DNA of 34,623 nucleotides from Anaerolineae bacterium (GCA_003130835.1 QEXX01000127.1:1-34623); one strand, 5' to 3'; positions 1 through 8,445 are shown, numbered from the stretch's first letter. Numbers and translations: made by a program. Notes: generated by a model from the sequence alone, not told the origin.

Positions 1-995
1 AAACGGTCGAGAAAAATACGGTAGGCGGCTGCCCCTAGTACGGTAGCAAGGGCAATTTGGGTGCCATGTAAGGGCAAGGGTTTACCGCGCACTTCGTTTT
101 GTAAGTCTAAAGTATGCGAGACGATATGTTCGAACCCGGATAAGGGAGCAGTGGCATGGGAAAGCGACATGGCAATGCCGCCCAGCGTGATTAACTTGGC
201 AAGTAACGCCATGGCTTCTAGAGACCCGTTGCGAATACCTTCGGCGCTCTGGATGAGCAACTCATCCACGTTTCCCATCAATAGTTCAGGCAGGGGAGTC
301 CAGCTCTCATCCATGCCGAAGCGGTAAGCAAGATACCAATCAGCCATGCTGACGAAAACAGCTAATAAATCGCCGACACCGGCAATGGTCATTTGGCGCG
401 GGGCATCGCGCAGGGTTTCCAAATCGCACATCAAGGCATCGGGGTAGCGAGAAGGTAAGGTGCGTTTTACCCCTTCAATCAAGGTGGGCGCCATATTTGA
501 AGTGTAGGCGCTGACGCTGTTCGCCGTTTGGTAGACCAGATAGGGAAGATGTGTGCCTTGTTCTTGGTCGAATAAGTAACAGGCGTGTTTGGTAATATCG
601 GTCACCACCCCTGAGCCGACCGAAATGACTGCTTTTTGAGCGCTCAAATGTTCCTTCACTTGGTAAATATGAGGCAGATCAGTATGCACCTGACCGCTGG
701 AATCGGGCTGTAGGATGCAAGTTTCTACTTCCCAGCCGGCTTGTCTGAGCACCGAGAGCACTAATGGTTTCAGGTCTTCTTCCCCACGGCGCATCGGCGT
801 CGTATCCATGACGACCAGCAGGGGTTTCTCTTGGCTTACCCCGATGGTGTGTAACACTTCTTGGATGCGGAAGAGGGCATTCGATTCGATCAGCATCGAT
901 CTCAAGCAGATCTCTTCACCGTGTGGGAAACCCGGCAACTGGCGCACTTTTTCCCAAAAGCGTTCATTTTCGGCGGGGTCATAAGCTAAGGGCAT
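1..995 (-). CDS. Glycerol-1-phosphate dehydrogenase-like enzyme (AraM/iron-ADH family), 3' end outside window
   Basis: I translated this frame directly. It opens with MPLAYDPAENERFWEKV and stays open to base 1, giving about 331 residues without a stop. Family hallmarks are present: the nucleotide-binding stretch SVGSGVVTDITKHA, then GVGDLLA, GFEHIVSH and LPLHGTQIALA, which carry the Asp and two His that bind the metal in glycerol-1-phosphate dehydrogenases (AraM/EgsA). Family members reduce dihydroxyacetone phosphate with NAD(P)H to sn-glycerol 1-phosphate in the cytoplasm; related iron alcohol dehydrogenases act on other polyols. The start ATG follows a GAGAGGTAAAG Shine-Dalgarno-like stretch, 22 bases after the phosphatase stop. 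It is the last visible gene of the polyol-type operon, next to an AraL-like phosphatase as araL-araM are in Bacillus. Family is confident; the substrate in this organism is inferred. Confidence 0.85.
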   Translation of the reverse strand, partial: MPLAYDPAENERFWEKVRQLPGFPHGEEICLRSMLIESNALFRIQEVLHTIGVSQEKPLLVVMDTTPMRRGEEDLKPLVLSVLRQAGWEVETCILQPDSSGQVHTDLPHIYQVKEHLSAQKAVISVGSGVVTDITKHACYLFDQEQGTHLPYLVYQTANSVSAYTSNMAPTLIEGVKRTLPSRYPDALMCDLETLRDAPRQMTIAGVGDLLAVFVSMADWYLAYRFGMDESWTPLPELLMGNVDELLIQSAEGIRNGSLEAMALLAKLITLGGIAMSLSHATAPLSGFEHIVSHTLDLQNEVRGKPLPLHGTQIALATVLGAAAYRIFLDR

Positions 996-1017
996 CTTTA
1001 CCTCTCAGTGGAATGGT

Positions 1018-1827
1018 TTAGGCGTTTGTTTCGAGCTGGGCAAGGCTTTCGGCAACTTTGCCGAGGTTCTCGAAGATAAAATCTGGCTGGAAAGGAGAAG
1101 CGCTGACATCTTCGAGTTTGGTTTCACCGCTAAGGACTAAAATGGTGAGAATGTTAGCGGCTTGTCCTAAAGCGATGTCGGTGTATAGGCGGTCGCCAAT
1201 CATGGCTAGATTGTGCAATGGAATATGGAGCTTGAGAGCCAATTCATCGATGATCTGACGATAGGGTTTGCCGATGATGCGGTCTGGTTCGCGGCCGGTG
1301 GAAGCCTTGACAAACGCGATGATAGCACCGATATCCGGCAGGTAGCCGCCCTCGGTGGGACAGTTGTAGTCTGGGTGGGTGGCGATATAGGGTAAGCCAG
1401 CGCGCACATAGTCGCACAAGCGGTGCAGCTTCTGGTAGGTTAGCGTGGTATCGAAGCCAACCACGACCAAGTCGGCCTCGTCTTGGACAAGAGTCAGCCC
1501 GAACTCTCTAAATTCCTCTTCCAAGGCTGGCGTGCCGACCAAATAGATGCGTTGATTCGGGTACTCACGCAGAAGAAAGCGTGCCGTTGCTTCGCCGGAA
1601 GTGAACACTTTGTCTGGGGAAATGGGAAAGCCCATTGCCGAGATTTTTTGCGCATAGGCGAGACCGCGATTGGAAGAGTTGTTGGTCAGGAAGACAAAAT
1701 CGCGTCTTTGGCGTCCAATCACTTCCATAAACTGTAGGGCACCCTCTAAAAGGCGATTGCCTAGGTAAAAGGTGCCATCCATGTCGAGGAGGAAACAGCG
1801 GATGGAGGCGAGAGATTTTTCCTTCAT
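1018..1827 (-). CDS. HAD-superfamily phosphatase, NagD/AraL type
   Basis: This 269-residue protein has all four HAD motifs: DMDGTFYLG near residue 15 (nucleophile D15 and acid/base D17), FLTNNSS with T48, K187 in IIGKPYR, and GDRLYTD with D212 and D217. The large insert between motifs II and III is the C2 cap typical of the NagD/AraL/p-nitrophenylphosphatase group, and the length matches. Family members remove phosphate from small sugar or polyol phosphates in the cytoplasm. Its ATG overlaps the kinase stop by four bases (ATGA), so the two are translationally coupled. A kinase and a phosphatase side by side suggests overflow control or metabolite repair rather than a linear step; this is inference. 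The exact substrate is unknown. Confidence 0.88.
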   Translation of the reverse strand: MKEKSLASIRCFLLDMDGTFYLGNRLLEGALQFMEVIGRQRRDFVFLTNNSSNRGLAYAQKISAMGFPISPDKVFTSGEATARFLLREYPNQRIYLVGTPALEEEFREFGLTLVQDEADLVVVGFDTTLTYQKLHRLCDYVRAGLPYIATHPDYNCPTEGGYLPDIGAIIAFVKASTGREPDRIIGKPYRQIIDELALKLHIPLHNLAMIGDRLYTDIALGQAANILTILVLSGETKLEDVSASPFQPDFIFENLGKVAESLAQLETNA

Positions 1828-3350
1828 GCGTGCTTCGCCGCCTCTTCGAAGACGGGCAGCAGGGCAAAGTAGGCTGCCCGGTAGGTTTGGTAGCGTTGGT
1901 TATAGACGGCGGCGTTTTGTGCTTGTGGATAACGGGTCTCGATCACTTTGACGCACAAGTCGCACGCTTCATCGAGGGTTTGGGTCAGTCCCGCTCCGTT
2001 CAGTGCCAAAATGGCTGCGCCGAGTGCCGTTGTTTCGACGGTTTGGGGTAGAGCAACCGGTAAGCCGCTGACATCTGCTTTGATTTGGCGCCAAAGTGGG
2101 CTGCGCGCTCCTCCGCCTACGGCGCGAATCTCTTGGATTGTAAGACCAATTTCCTTCATCCGATCCACAATATCGCGTAGCCCATACGCTGAACCTTCCA
2201 GCACAGCCCTGGCGAAATGGGCGCGTGTGTGGGTTAGGGAAAACCCCAAGAAAACCCCGCGGGTTGCAGCGCTCCACGTGGGCGTCACCGAGCCCATTAA
2301 GCAGGGCAGCAGGATCAATCCCTCGCTGCCGGGCGGAACTTCTTCTGCTAGGCGGTCGAGCAGTGCATAGGCTTCCACTTGCTGAGTACGGGCTAAATCG
2401 ATCTCGGCTTTACCGAACTGATCGCGGAACCAGCGGTAATTGCCGCCTGACACGAAACCCGGGTTCTCCAGCAGCCAGTAATCGGGGTGGGCATGACAAT
2501 GGGTTTCGACCAAGCCGCTCTCATCAAAGAGCGGCTTTTCAGCTACGGCACAGACTGGTTCGGCTGTTCCGGTGATGTCGCATACCATGCCGGGACGAAT
2601 GACCCCGGCTCCAAGACAAGCTGCGTGTTCGTCCCCACAGCCCAACACAATCAAGGTTTTGGGCGATAATCCCATTTCTTCTGCCAGCTCTCGTCTTAGG
2701 GTGCCGAGAACCTGATTGGCAGGATAAATGGGAGGCAACCGGTCAGGCGGGATTTGGAATATTTCGCATAATTTGGATGACCAGACTCGTTGGCGAATGT
2801 CCATTAACAGCATGGACGAAGCGTTGGAGTAGTCAATTCCAACTGCGCCGCTCAAGCAGTAGGCGATGTAACTGCCTGGCATCAAAAAGTAACGCGCTTG
2901 CTCAAAGCTTGTGGGATGTTCCTCTGCCAGCCAACGAATCTTTGGGGCGACATGATACGGGTCGAGATTGAGACCGCTCAGGTCAAAAATCTCTTTCTCG
3001 GAAAACGCCTCCTTGACCTTCTCCGTTTGGGCGACTGCCCGCCGGTCCATCCAAATAATGGCGGGGTGGAGCGGCCTCCCTGCCGAATCAACAGCCACGA
3101 ATCCATCCACCTGAGCATCCAAGCCGATAGCTAAAACGGCTTCTTTCGAGACGCCACTCTCATGGACGACTCTGGCAATGGCTTCTTTGGTGGCTCTCTC
3201 CCAATCCCGCGCCTCCTGTTGCGCCCAAGTGGGCTGAGGGTAATCGATGGGATAGTCAGCGTTGGCTTCGGCGATGATCTCCCCCCGTTCAGAGAGCAAG
3301 ATCGCCTTTACCGATTGGGAGCCGACATCACACCCGATGACAAAGCGCAT
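1824..3350 (-). CDS. FGGY-family carbohydrate kinase (xylulokinase-like)
   Basis: This 508-residue protein has the FGGY kinase layout. An N-terminal actin-like domain starts with IGCDVGSQSVKAILL (phosphate-1 loop, D8). The catalytic-base region is LGCGDEHAACLGAG (D240). The C-terminal ATP domain carries AVGGGARSPLWRQIKADV and ETTALGAAILA. The length is usual for xylulokinases (about 490-510). It would transfer phosphate from ATP to a sugar or polyol delivered by the ABC transporter of the same operon. The start follows a weak purine stretch (ACGGGG), 30 bases after the TIM-barrel gene. The FGGY family changes substrate easily (xylulose, glycerol, erythritol, ribulose), so the substrate is left open. 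It is not a classical AraB, because the sequence is xylulokinase-like. Confidence 0.88.
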   Translation of the reverse strand: MRFVIGCDVGSQSVKAILLSERGEIIAEANADYPIDYPQPTWAQQEARDWERATKEAIARVVHESGVSKEAVLAIGLDAQVDGFVAVDSAGRPLHPAIIWMDRRAVAQTEKVKEAFSEKEIFDLSGLNLDPYHVAPKIRWLAEEHPTSFEQARYFLMPGSYIAYCLSGAVGIDYSNASSMLLMDIRQRVWSSKLCEIFQIPPDRLPPIYPANQVLGTLRRELAEEMGLSPKTLIVLGCGDEHAACLGAGVIRPGMVCDITGTAEPVCAVAEKPLFDESGLVETHCHAHPDYWLLENPGFVSGGNYRWFRDQFGKAEIDLARTQQVEAYALLDRLAEEVPPGSEGLILLPCLMGSVTPTWSAATRGVFLGFSLTHTRAHFARAVLEGSAYGLRDIVDRMKEIGLTIQEIRAVGGGARSPLWRQIKADVSGLPVALPQTVETTALGAAILALNGAGLTQTLDEACDLCVKVIETRYPQAQNAAVYNQRYQTYRAAYFALLPVFEEAAKHA

Positions 3351-3380
3351 AGAAACCCCGTTAACGAATAGTCTTTTCCC

Positions 3381-4079
3381 CTAAAGATATTTCGACAGCT
3401 CACTCTCTGAGGTGGTTGCCAACCAATCGCTCACGGCTTTAACGTTTTGGGTGAAGTCGCCACCGGCGACAAACTTTCCTTCAAAGAACGCGCCCCCGAT
3501 GGTGAAGCCCCAGGCGCCGGCCTCCCAAATTTCGGCAATGCGCTGAAAACTCGCCACACTGCCAGCCGAGACGATCGGCACGTTGGTAGCGGCAACAACT
3601 TCTTTCAGCAATTGACGGGCGTCTCCCACATAGCGATAGGCAAGCAAATCCATGCCATCTACCCCCTTCGCTTCCAATTGTTGGGCGTGCCTCACGATTT
3701 CTTCGATTGTTCCGTCCAAGATGGAAGGATGGGAATGGACATGGCCGGGGAAGGGGTAATACTTGACCGGCTTATCTTTGAGATAGGCGTGGATAGAGTC
3801 GAAATAGACAGTGCCCATGAGGATGTCAAAGCTAGCTTCGACAGCGATTTGAGCGCCGCGCAGTCCTTCTTCCTCGGATAAACTGACGACCTCTAGATAG
3901 GTGATCTTGCCAGCATTTTTCATGCGGCGGACTAGTTCTTTCATCTGTTCTGGAGGTAATCCCACGTCCTTAAAGCCCCAATGTTGGACGGGTAAATGCT
4001 TGCTTTGCTCGAAGAGTTCGATGGCATTGCTGACAGTCACGTCGTTGTGAGTGAGCATGACGATTAATTCAGGTTTCAT
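3381..4079 (-). CDS. TIM-barrel protein of unknown function, phosphate-binding type
   Basis: I do not recognise a characterised family. The 232 residues look like a (beta/alpha)8 barrel with regularly spaced strands: ELIVMLTHND at the N-terminus, ITYLEVV, FDILMGTVYF, GVDGMDLLAYR, then VPIVSAGSVASFQRI and AWGFTIGGAFF. The last two resemble the paired glycine loops on strands 7 and 8 that hold a phosphate in ribulose-phosphate-binding barrels such as epimerases and aldolases. A His pair in PFPGHVHSHPS may be catalytic or metal-binding. The start follows GAGGAG with good spacing. It lies between the transporter genes and the kinase, so an epimerase, isomerase or aldolase step on a phosphorylated C3-C5 compound is a reasonable but unproven guess. 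Confidence 0.7.
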   Translation of the reverse strand: MKPELIVMLTHNDVTVSNAIELFEQSKHLPVQHWGFKDVGLPPEQMKELVRRMKNAGKITYLEVVSLSEEEGLRGAQIAVEASFDILMGTVYFDSIHAYLKDKPVKYYPFPGHVHSHPSILDGTIEEIVRHAQQLEAKGVDGMDLLAYRYVGDARQLLKEVVAATNVPIVSAGSVASFQRIAEIWEAGAWGFTIGGAFFEGKFVAGGDFTQNVKAVSDWLATTSESELSKYL

Positions 4080-4111
4080 GACGGTTTTCTCCTCGTTTAA
4101 ACGTTGGTCGA

Positions 4112-4993
4112 TTATCCTTTGATAGCGCCAAACGATAGTCCGCGCACCAACTGGCGTTGGAGAGCAAAGATTAAGAAGGCAACCGGTAAAGAAGCGGTCG
4201 TTGCCAGCGCGCAGACTTCACCCCACAGGGTGCCATGCGGGCGGATCAAGGATGGAATTTGAGAAGCCACCGGCCGCGTGGCATCGCTGGTCAGAATCAA
4301 GCCGTATAGGAACTCATTCCATGAGAAAATAATCGAGAAGAGGGCGACGGCAACAATTCCCGATTTCACTAGTGGTAGCACGGCATAGAGAAAAGTTTCC
4401 CAACGTGAATAACCATCGGTCATCGCCGCTGCGTCGATCTCTTTAGGGATGTCGTCGAAGAAGCTACGCATTAGCCAAATGACGAACGGTAAGGTAAAGG
4501 TACAGTGAGCCAGGATCGGTGCTCCAAAGGTTCCTAGAAGCTTTGCGCGGGCAAACAAAACATAAAGTGGCAAAGCCAATACCACGGCTGGAGCCATGCG
4601 GAAGGTCAGAATCATGTAGAACCAGCTTTCTTTGCCGGGGATTGGAAAGCGCGAAAATGCATATGCGGTTGGAACGCCAATAATAATGCACAAAGCCACA
4701 GCCGAGACGGCAACAATCAACGAGTTAATGATCAATCTCCAATAACCCTTGTTGATCAGGACTTCGATGTAATTATTCAGGGTGGGGGTCCAAAACCATA
4801 CGATGTTCGGGCTCATGATCTCTGCCCGAGTTTTGAATCCTAGGCTGAGCACCCACAACCAAGGGAATAAGAACAACGCTACCAGCAAAGCTGTCAACAG
4901 ATAGGAGAGCCAGGTCACTAGGCGCCTTGACCTAAGAATCGCAGCTTTGCGTCCTGAAGAGATCGGAGCAAAGGTTTGGGCATTGACGGACAT
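4112..4993 (-). CDS. ABC transporter permease, carbohydrate uptake type 1, second subunit (MalG/GlpQ-like)
   Basis: This 293-residue integral membrane protein has about six hydrophobic helices, the first near residues 28-52 (WLSYLLTALLVALFLFPWLW). The EAA coupling loop is EIDAAAMTDGYSRWETFLY, with the conserved Glu, Ala and Gly that contact the ATPase. The short N-terminal arm and length match the MalG-side permease of CUT1 importers. It would pair with the permease encoded just upstream. A strong AAAGGAG ribosome binding site precedes the ATG, and only 15 bases separate it from the partner gene. In the rhizobial glycerol system the equivalent is GlpQ. The substrate is inferred from gene order only. 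Confidence 0.88.
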   Translation of the reverse strand: MSVNAQTFAPISSGRKAAILRSRRLVTWLSYLLTALLVALFLFPWLWVLSLGFKTRAEIMSPNIVWFWTPTLNNYIEVLINKGYWRLIINSLIVAVSAVALCIIIGVPTAYAFSRFPIPGKESWFYMILTFRMAPAVVLALPLYVLFARAKLLGTFGAPILAHCTFTLPFVIWLMRSFFDDIPKEIDAAAMTDGYSRWETFLYAVLPLVKSGIVAVALFSIIFSWNEFLYGLILTSDATRPVASQIPSLIRPHGTLWGEVCALATTASLPVAFLIFALQRQLVRGLSFGAIKG

Positions 4994-5008
4994 CTTTCTT
5001 CTCCTTTC

Positions 5009-5881
5009 TTATTGAGCAGCTTGCCATCGTTGCAAGGCTTTATAGAGATACTCGACCAAGATCGAGATGAAGACAAAGATCACCATGATCAGGGCTGAGC
5101 CATACCCAAAGTCCCAATAACGGAAGGTATGGCGATAGGCATAAACCGCCACCGTTTCGGTTGCCGTGCCTGGCCCGCCACGTGTCATCACCCAGATAAT
5201 ATCAAAGATGCGAAAGGCGTCGATCACGCGGATGAGCAAGGCGACCACGAAGTAAGGCCAAAGCAACGGCATGGTCACCCGGAAGAACGTCTGAATTGGG
5301 TTGGCGCCATCGACCTGGGCAGCCTCGTAAGGTTCTTTCGGTAAGGCTAACAAGCCGGCAGTGAGGATGACGGCAATGAAAGGTGTCCATTGATAAGTGT
5401 CAACAGCAATAATTGCTGGTAGGGCTGTCGAGGCATTGCCTAATACCGAACCTTGCACCAAGCCCCATTTCTTCAATAATTGACCGATGACGCCGAAATC
5501 GGGGTTCAAGGTCAGCACCCCGATCAAGCCGATGACAACCGGCGTTAGCAGGGTGGGTAAGAGCATAATGGGAATGAGGATACGCGCCCGCCGTACAGCA
5601 CCAGAGATCAACAGCGCCATCCCCAAACCGAGAATGCCTTGCAATAGAATAGCCGGCACAAGGTATAAGAAGGTGACCTTGAAGCTATTATAGAAGTCGT
5701 TGTCAAAGACCAATTTCCGGTAATTGTCAACCCCAATATATTGCCCGGTGGAGAGAGAAGAGGTGAAACTAAAGGAGCGAAAGCTAAAGGTTAAGGCGGT
5801 GATGAAGGGGATAAGAATGATTACCAAGAACAGGATGGCGGCCGGAAGCACCCACCATAAAATGTATCTTCGACTACTCAT
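5009..5881 (-). CDS. ABC transporter permease, carbohydrate uptake type 1, first subunit (MalF/GlpP-like)
   Basis: About 290 residues, starting at MSSRRYILWWVLPA. The frame is open to a TTG at 5920 that overlaps the upstream ATPase stop, but the ATG at 5881 follows AAGGAG with 9-base spacing and begins right before the first membrane helix, so I prefer it. There are six predicted helices. The EAA loop is EPYEAAQVDGANPIQTFFR followed by VTMPLL. The GGPGTATET stretch near the C-terminus is typical of MalF-type CUT1 permeases. It forms the membrane channel with the permease downstream and takes its energy from the two ATPases upstream. Family assignment is firm; the transported compound is not shown by the sequence. 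Confidence 0.88.
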   Translation of the reverse strand: MSSRRYILWWVLPAAILFLVIILIPFITALTFSFRSFSFTSSLSTGQYIGVDNYRKLVFDNDFYNSFKVTFLYLVPAILLQGILGLGMALLISGAVRRARILIPIMLLPTLLTPVVIGLIGVLTLNPDFGVIGQLLKKWGLVQGSVLGNASTALPAIIAVDTYQWTPFIAVILTAGLLALPKEPYEAAQVDGANPIQTFFRVTMPLLWPYFVVALLIRVIDAFRIFDIIWVMTRGGPGTATETVAVYAYRHTFRYWDFGYGSALIMVIFVFISILVEYLYKALQRWQAAQ

Positions 5882-5916
5882 GGTTACAACTCCTTTGCTA
5901 GAGACATGCCTAACCA

Positions 5917-7020
5917 TCAATCGAGCCGCAGTTCCGTGCGCGGATCAAAGAAGTGGCAATCTTGAACAGCAAAATTCAACCCAACGGCTTCACCTCGGTT
6001 GGGTGCGTCTTGAGTGTTCATCTTGATGCGCACCTCGTGCGAATCCATCACGATGGTTAAGATCGAGGTCTCTCCCAAGACCTGTACGTATTTGACCTGA
6101 CCGCGCAGTAGCGCCTGCTCGCTCGAGGGGGCGACCAGCTTTATATCACGCGGGCGTACACCAATCATTAAGTCTCTTTGGATATCCGCAGCAGCCAGCT
6201 TGGAGCGAATGTGATCCGGGAGGTGCAATTTGGTTTGTCCGAAAAGGTAGGCTTCTTCGCCCTGCACTTCCGAGCGCAAGATATTCATAGGCGGATCGCC
6301 AACAAAGCGGGCGACAAAGAGGTTGGCCGGATGCTGGTAGATTTCGCTCGGAGTACCGATCTGCTCGATTTTGCCTTCGTTCAAAATTGCCATCTGATCG
6401 GCTAGCGATAAAGCTTCTAATTGATCGGGTGTGGTGTAGACGGTTGTGATCCCCAGTTCGAGTTGAATACGGCGTAATTCTCCCCGCATGCGATGGCGCA
6501 ACTTGGCATCTAGGTGGGCAATCGGCTCATCGAATAAGTAGGCTTTGGGTTTGCGCACTAATGCCCGCCCTAAGGCAACCCGTTGGCGTTGTCCCCCAGA
6601 GAGTTGACGCGGTAGGCGATCCAGTAAATCATCGATACCTAACAATTTTGCCACTTCCTCGACCCGTGCCTGAATCTGCTGCTCGCTCCATTCCTTCTTG
6701 CGCAAGGGGGCACGCAGGGGAAAGGCGAGGTTTTCGCGCACCGTGCGTTGTGGATATAAGGCGTAGGTTTCAAAGGCAACCGCCACATCGCGTTGGTTGG
6801 GGAGCAGATCGGTGATCTCTTGATCGTCCATAAAAATTTTGCCGCTATCCAATGGCTCTACCCCGGCGATCAGCTTGATGGTGGTGGTTTTGCCGGCTCC
6901 TGCAGGGCCTAAGAGACAGAAGAATTTTCCATCTTCGATCTCCAAATTGATCTGCTTCAAGGCTTGAATCTCGCCCCCTTTATACTGTTTAGAAACGTTC
7001 TGCAAGGTTATTTTTGCCAT
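5917..7020 (-). CDS. ABC transporter ATPase, GlpS-like, degenerate H-loop
   Basis: This 367-residue ATPase has Walker A GPAGAGKT (38-45), signature LSGGQ (140-144), Walker B YLFDEP (D164, E165) and a C-terminal regulatory (TOBE/MalK-type) domain. Two catalytic switches differ from the norm. The Q-loop Gln is Glu (E84 in VAFETYALYP). The H-loop His is Pro: VYTTPDQLEAL has P198 where THDQ is expected. From memory, the GlpS partner of GlpSTPQV glycerol importers also has a changed H-loop, which supports that relationship. It probably forms a heterodimer with the ATPase encoded immediately upstream, with unequal ATP sites. It sits 29 bases after that gene. Confidence 0.87.
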   Translation of the reverse strand: MAKITLQNVSKQYKGGEIQALKQINLEIEDGKFFCLLGPAGAGKTTTIKLIAGVEPLDSGKIFMDDQEITDLLPNQRDVAVAFETYALYPQRTVRENLAFPLRAPLRKKEWSEQQIQARVEEVAKLLGIDDLLDRLPRQLSGGQRQRVALGRALVRKPKAYLFDEPIAHLDAKLRHRMRGELRRIQLELGITTVYTTPDQLEALSLADQMAILNEGKIEQIGTPSEIYQHPANLFVARFVGDPPMNILRSEVQGEEAYLFGQTKLHLPDHIRSKLAAADIQRDLMIGVRPRDIKLVAPSSEQALLRGQVKYVQVLGETSILTIVMDSHEVRIKMNTQDAPNRGEAVGLNFAVQDCHFFDPRTELRLD

Positions 7021-7049
7021 AGTTCTCGACCTCGTTCCTGAGCAGCCAT

Positions 7050-8147
7050 TTAATAAAGCAAATTGACTTCTTCCACTCGGTCAAAGAGGTGGATTGGCTC
7101 GTTGAATTTTAGATAGACCGTCTCGTCCGGTGGGGCGAAGAAGTCCGGGGCGACCTCGATGAGGAAAAGTTCATTGCTGTCCAAAAGGACGGAGAGCAAC
7201 GTTCGATCCCCTTGGGGTTCTGTAACATAGACTTTGGCTGCAAACGAACTTTCCGTTGGGGTCATGCTGACCGAGATGTTTTCGGGGCGGATACCCAATT
7301 GGACTTGGGCATCGCCATGATAGTTTTCGAGTTTCGCGGCAGCTTGGGGCGAAAGCTTAACTTTGAAGGAAGGAGAGACAACATAAAATTCACCGTTTTC
7401 GCTGCTCAACTCGCAGTTTGCAAAATTCATCGGTGGCTCGCCAATAAACCCACCCACAAATTTGGTGTGCGGTTGATTGTAGACTTCTTTTGGCGTGCCG
7501 ACTTGTTGTAGTTTGCCCAAATTCATCACTGCAATGCGATGTGCCATTGCCATGGCTTCAACCTGATCGTGAGTCACGTAAATGGTGGTGGTGCCAAGCT
7601 GACTGTGAAGGTCTACCAGTTCTTCTCTCATGCGGGCTCGTTGACGGGCTTCTAGGTGGGAGATCGGCTCATCCATTAACAAGACGGCTGGCTGACGGAC
7701 AATGGCACGCCCAATGCCAACCGCCTGCATCTGCCCTCCGCTTAGTCCGCGCACCCGCATGGGGAGTAGATCGGTAATGCCTAAAAATTCGGCTGCCCAA
7801 CGCACTTTACGATCGATCTCTACCTGACTCATGCCGCGCAAACGCAGGGGAAAGGCAATGTTTTCATAAACGCTCAAATACGGGTAGAGCGCGTAATTTT
7901 CAAACACCATCGCCACATTTCTTTCGCGTGGCTCCAAGTCATTGACCAAAACGTCATCGAACCAGAGTTCTCCTTTGGAAATCTTCTCCAAACCGGCAAT
8001 CATGCGCAGGGTGGAGGATTTTCCGCAGCCAGAAGGGCCCAGCAAGGCAAACAGCTCACCATCTTCAACACGGATGCTCAAATCTTCAACACCGATAACG
8101 TTGCCTTCATAGATTTTCCAAACGTTTTTTAAGGTCAAGACAGTCAT
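7050..8147 (-). CDS. ABC transporter ATPase, GlpT/MalK-like
   Basis: This 365-residue MalK-type ATPase has Walker A GPSGCGKS (37-44), signature LSGGQ (135-139), Walker B VLLMDEP (D159, E160), an intact switch His (H193 in YVTHDQVEAM) and a C-terminal TOBE-like domain. The Q-loop residue is Glu (E83 in VFENYALYP) instead of Gln, and the D-loop reads SHLEA instead of the common SNLDA. It would supply the sound switch histidine to a heterodimer with the following ATPase. Two different ATPases in one sugar-type importer are unusual (MalK is normally a homodimer) but are the rule in GlpSTPQV. The start follows GTAGGAGGC with ideal spacing. Confidence 0.87.
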   Translation of the reverse strand: MTVLTLKNVWKIYEGNVIGVEDLSIRVEDGELFALLGPSGCGKSSTLRMIAGLEKISKGELWFDDVLVNDLEPRERNVAMVFENYALYPYLSVYENIAFPLRLRGMSQVEIDRKVRWAAEFLGITDLLPMRVRGLSGGQMQAVGIGRAIVRQPAVLLMDEPISHLEARQRARMREELVDLHSQLGTTTIYVTHDQVEAMAMAHRIAVMNLGKLQQVGTPKEVYNQPHTKFVGGFIGEPPMNFANCELSSENGEFYVVSPSFKVKLSPQAAAKLENYHGDAQVQLGIRPENISVSMTPTESSFAAKVYVTEPQGDRTLLSVLLDSNELFLIEVAPDFFAPPDETVYLKFNEPIHLFDRVEEVNLLY

Positions 8148-8156
8148 GTAAGCCTC

Positions 8157-8372
8157 CTACTGGGCATCGATCGGTTCAGTTTGCTCGGTTTGGGAGGATG
8201 TTGATTGGCGATTGCGTTTTTTGAACGGATTGAACAACCAGAAAAAGACAATCATTGCCCAAACAACCCATACTCCCCAAATGGAAATATACTGCTCGAT
8301 GAAGCGCAACCAAATCAACATCAGAATAAACAGCAAACGATATGCCCATGTAAGCTTATCACCGATGTTCAT
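8157..8372 (-). CDS. Small membrane protein in ABC transporter operon (DUF2160-like position)
   Basis: Seventy-one residues starting MNIGDKLTWAYRLL. An in-frame ATG exists 57 bases upstream, but this ATG (8372) has AAAGGAGC in front of it and the earlier one lies inside a hairpin, so the short form is preferred. There are two hydrophobic segments, roughly residues 10-27 and 30-48, then a basic patch (NPFKKRNRQ) and a polar tail ending PIDAQ. Only 9 bases separate it from the ATPase gene. Rhizobial glycerol ABC operons carry a small DUF2160 membrane protein in the transporter cluster; size and context match, but I could not test homology. Its role is unknown. Confidence 0.72.
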   Translation of the reverse strand: MNIGDKLTWAYRLLFILMLIWLRFIEQYISIWGVWVVWAMIVFFWLFNPFKKRNRQSTSSQTEQTEPIDAQ

Positions 8373-8409
8373 GCTGGGCTCCTTTCGATCCAAAGTGTAC
8401 AATCGATGG

Positions 8410-8445
8410 TGTAGGAACGTGCCGTTCAATAGGCACGTTCCTACA
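8410..8445 (-). other. Perfect 14-bp intercistronic hairpin after the binding-protein gene
   Basis: The arms tgtaggaacgtgcc and ggcacgttcctaca are exact reverse complements with an 8-base loop. The hairpin begins 12 bases after the binding-protein stop and lies before the small membrane gene. No U-run follows on the minus strand, so it is more likely an mRNA-stabilising or processing stem than a full terminator. It would favour excess binding protein over membrane subunits. Confidence 0.8.

Noticed and set aside
1948-2575. Long plus-strand open frames (140 and 116 codons) antisense to the FGGY kinase
   Set aside because: They are in the shadow of a well-conserved kinase gene, have biased composition (Arg, Ser, Pro), no recognisable motif and no ribosome site.
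3381-4079. TIM barrel as PcrB (heptaprenylglyceryl phosphate synthase) using glycerol 1-phosphate from the AraM-like enzyme
   Set aside because: The link is attractive because AraM feeds PcrB in Bacillus, but the sequence does not show PcrB-like stretches I can recall, and the operon is catabolic in style.
8410-8445. Hairpin as a transcription terminator of the polyol operon
   Set aside because: No U-run follows on either strand and tightly spaced genes continue on the same strand.
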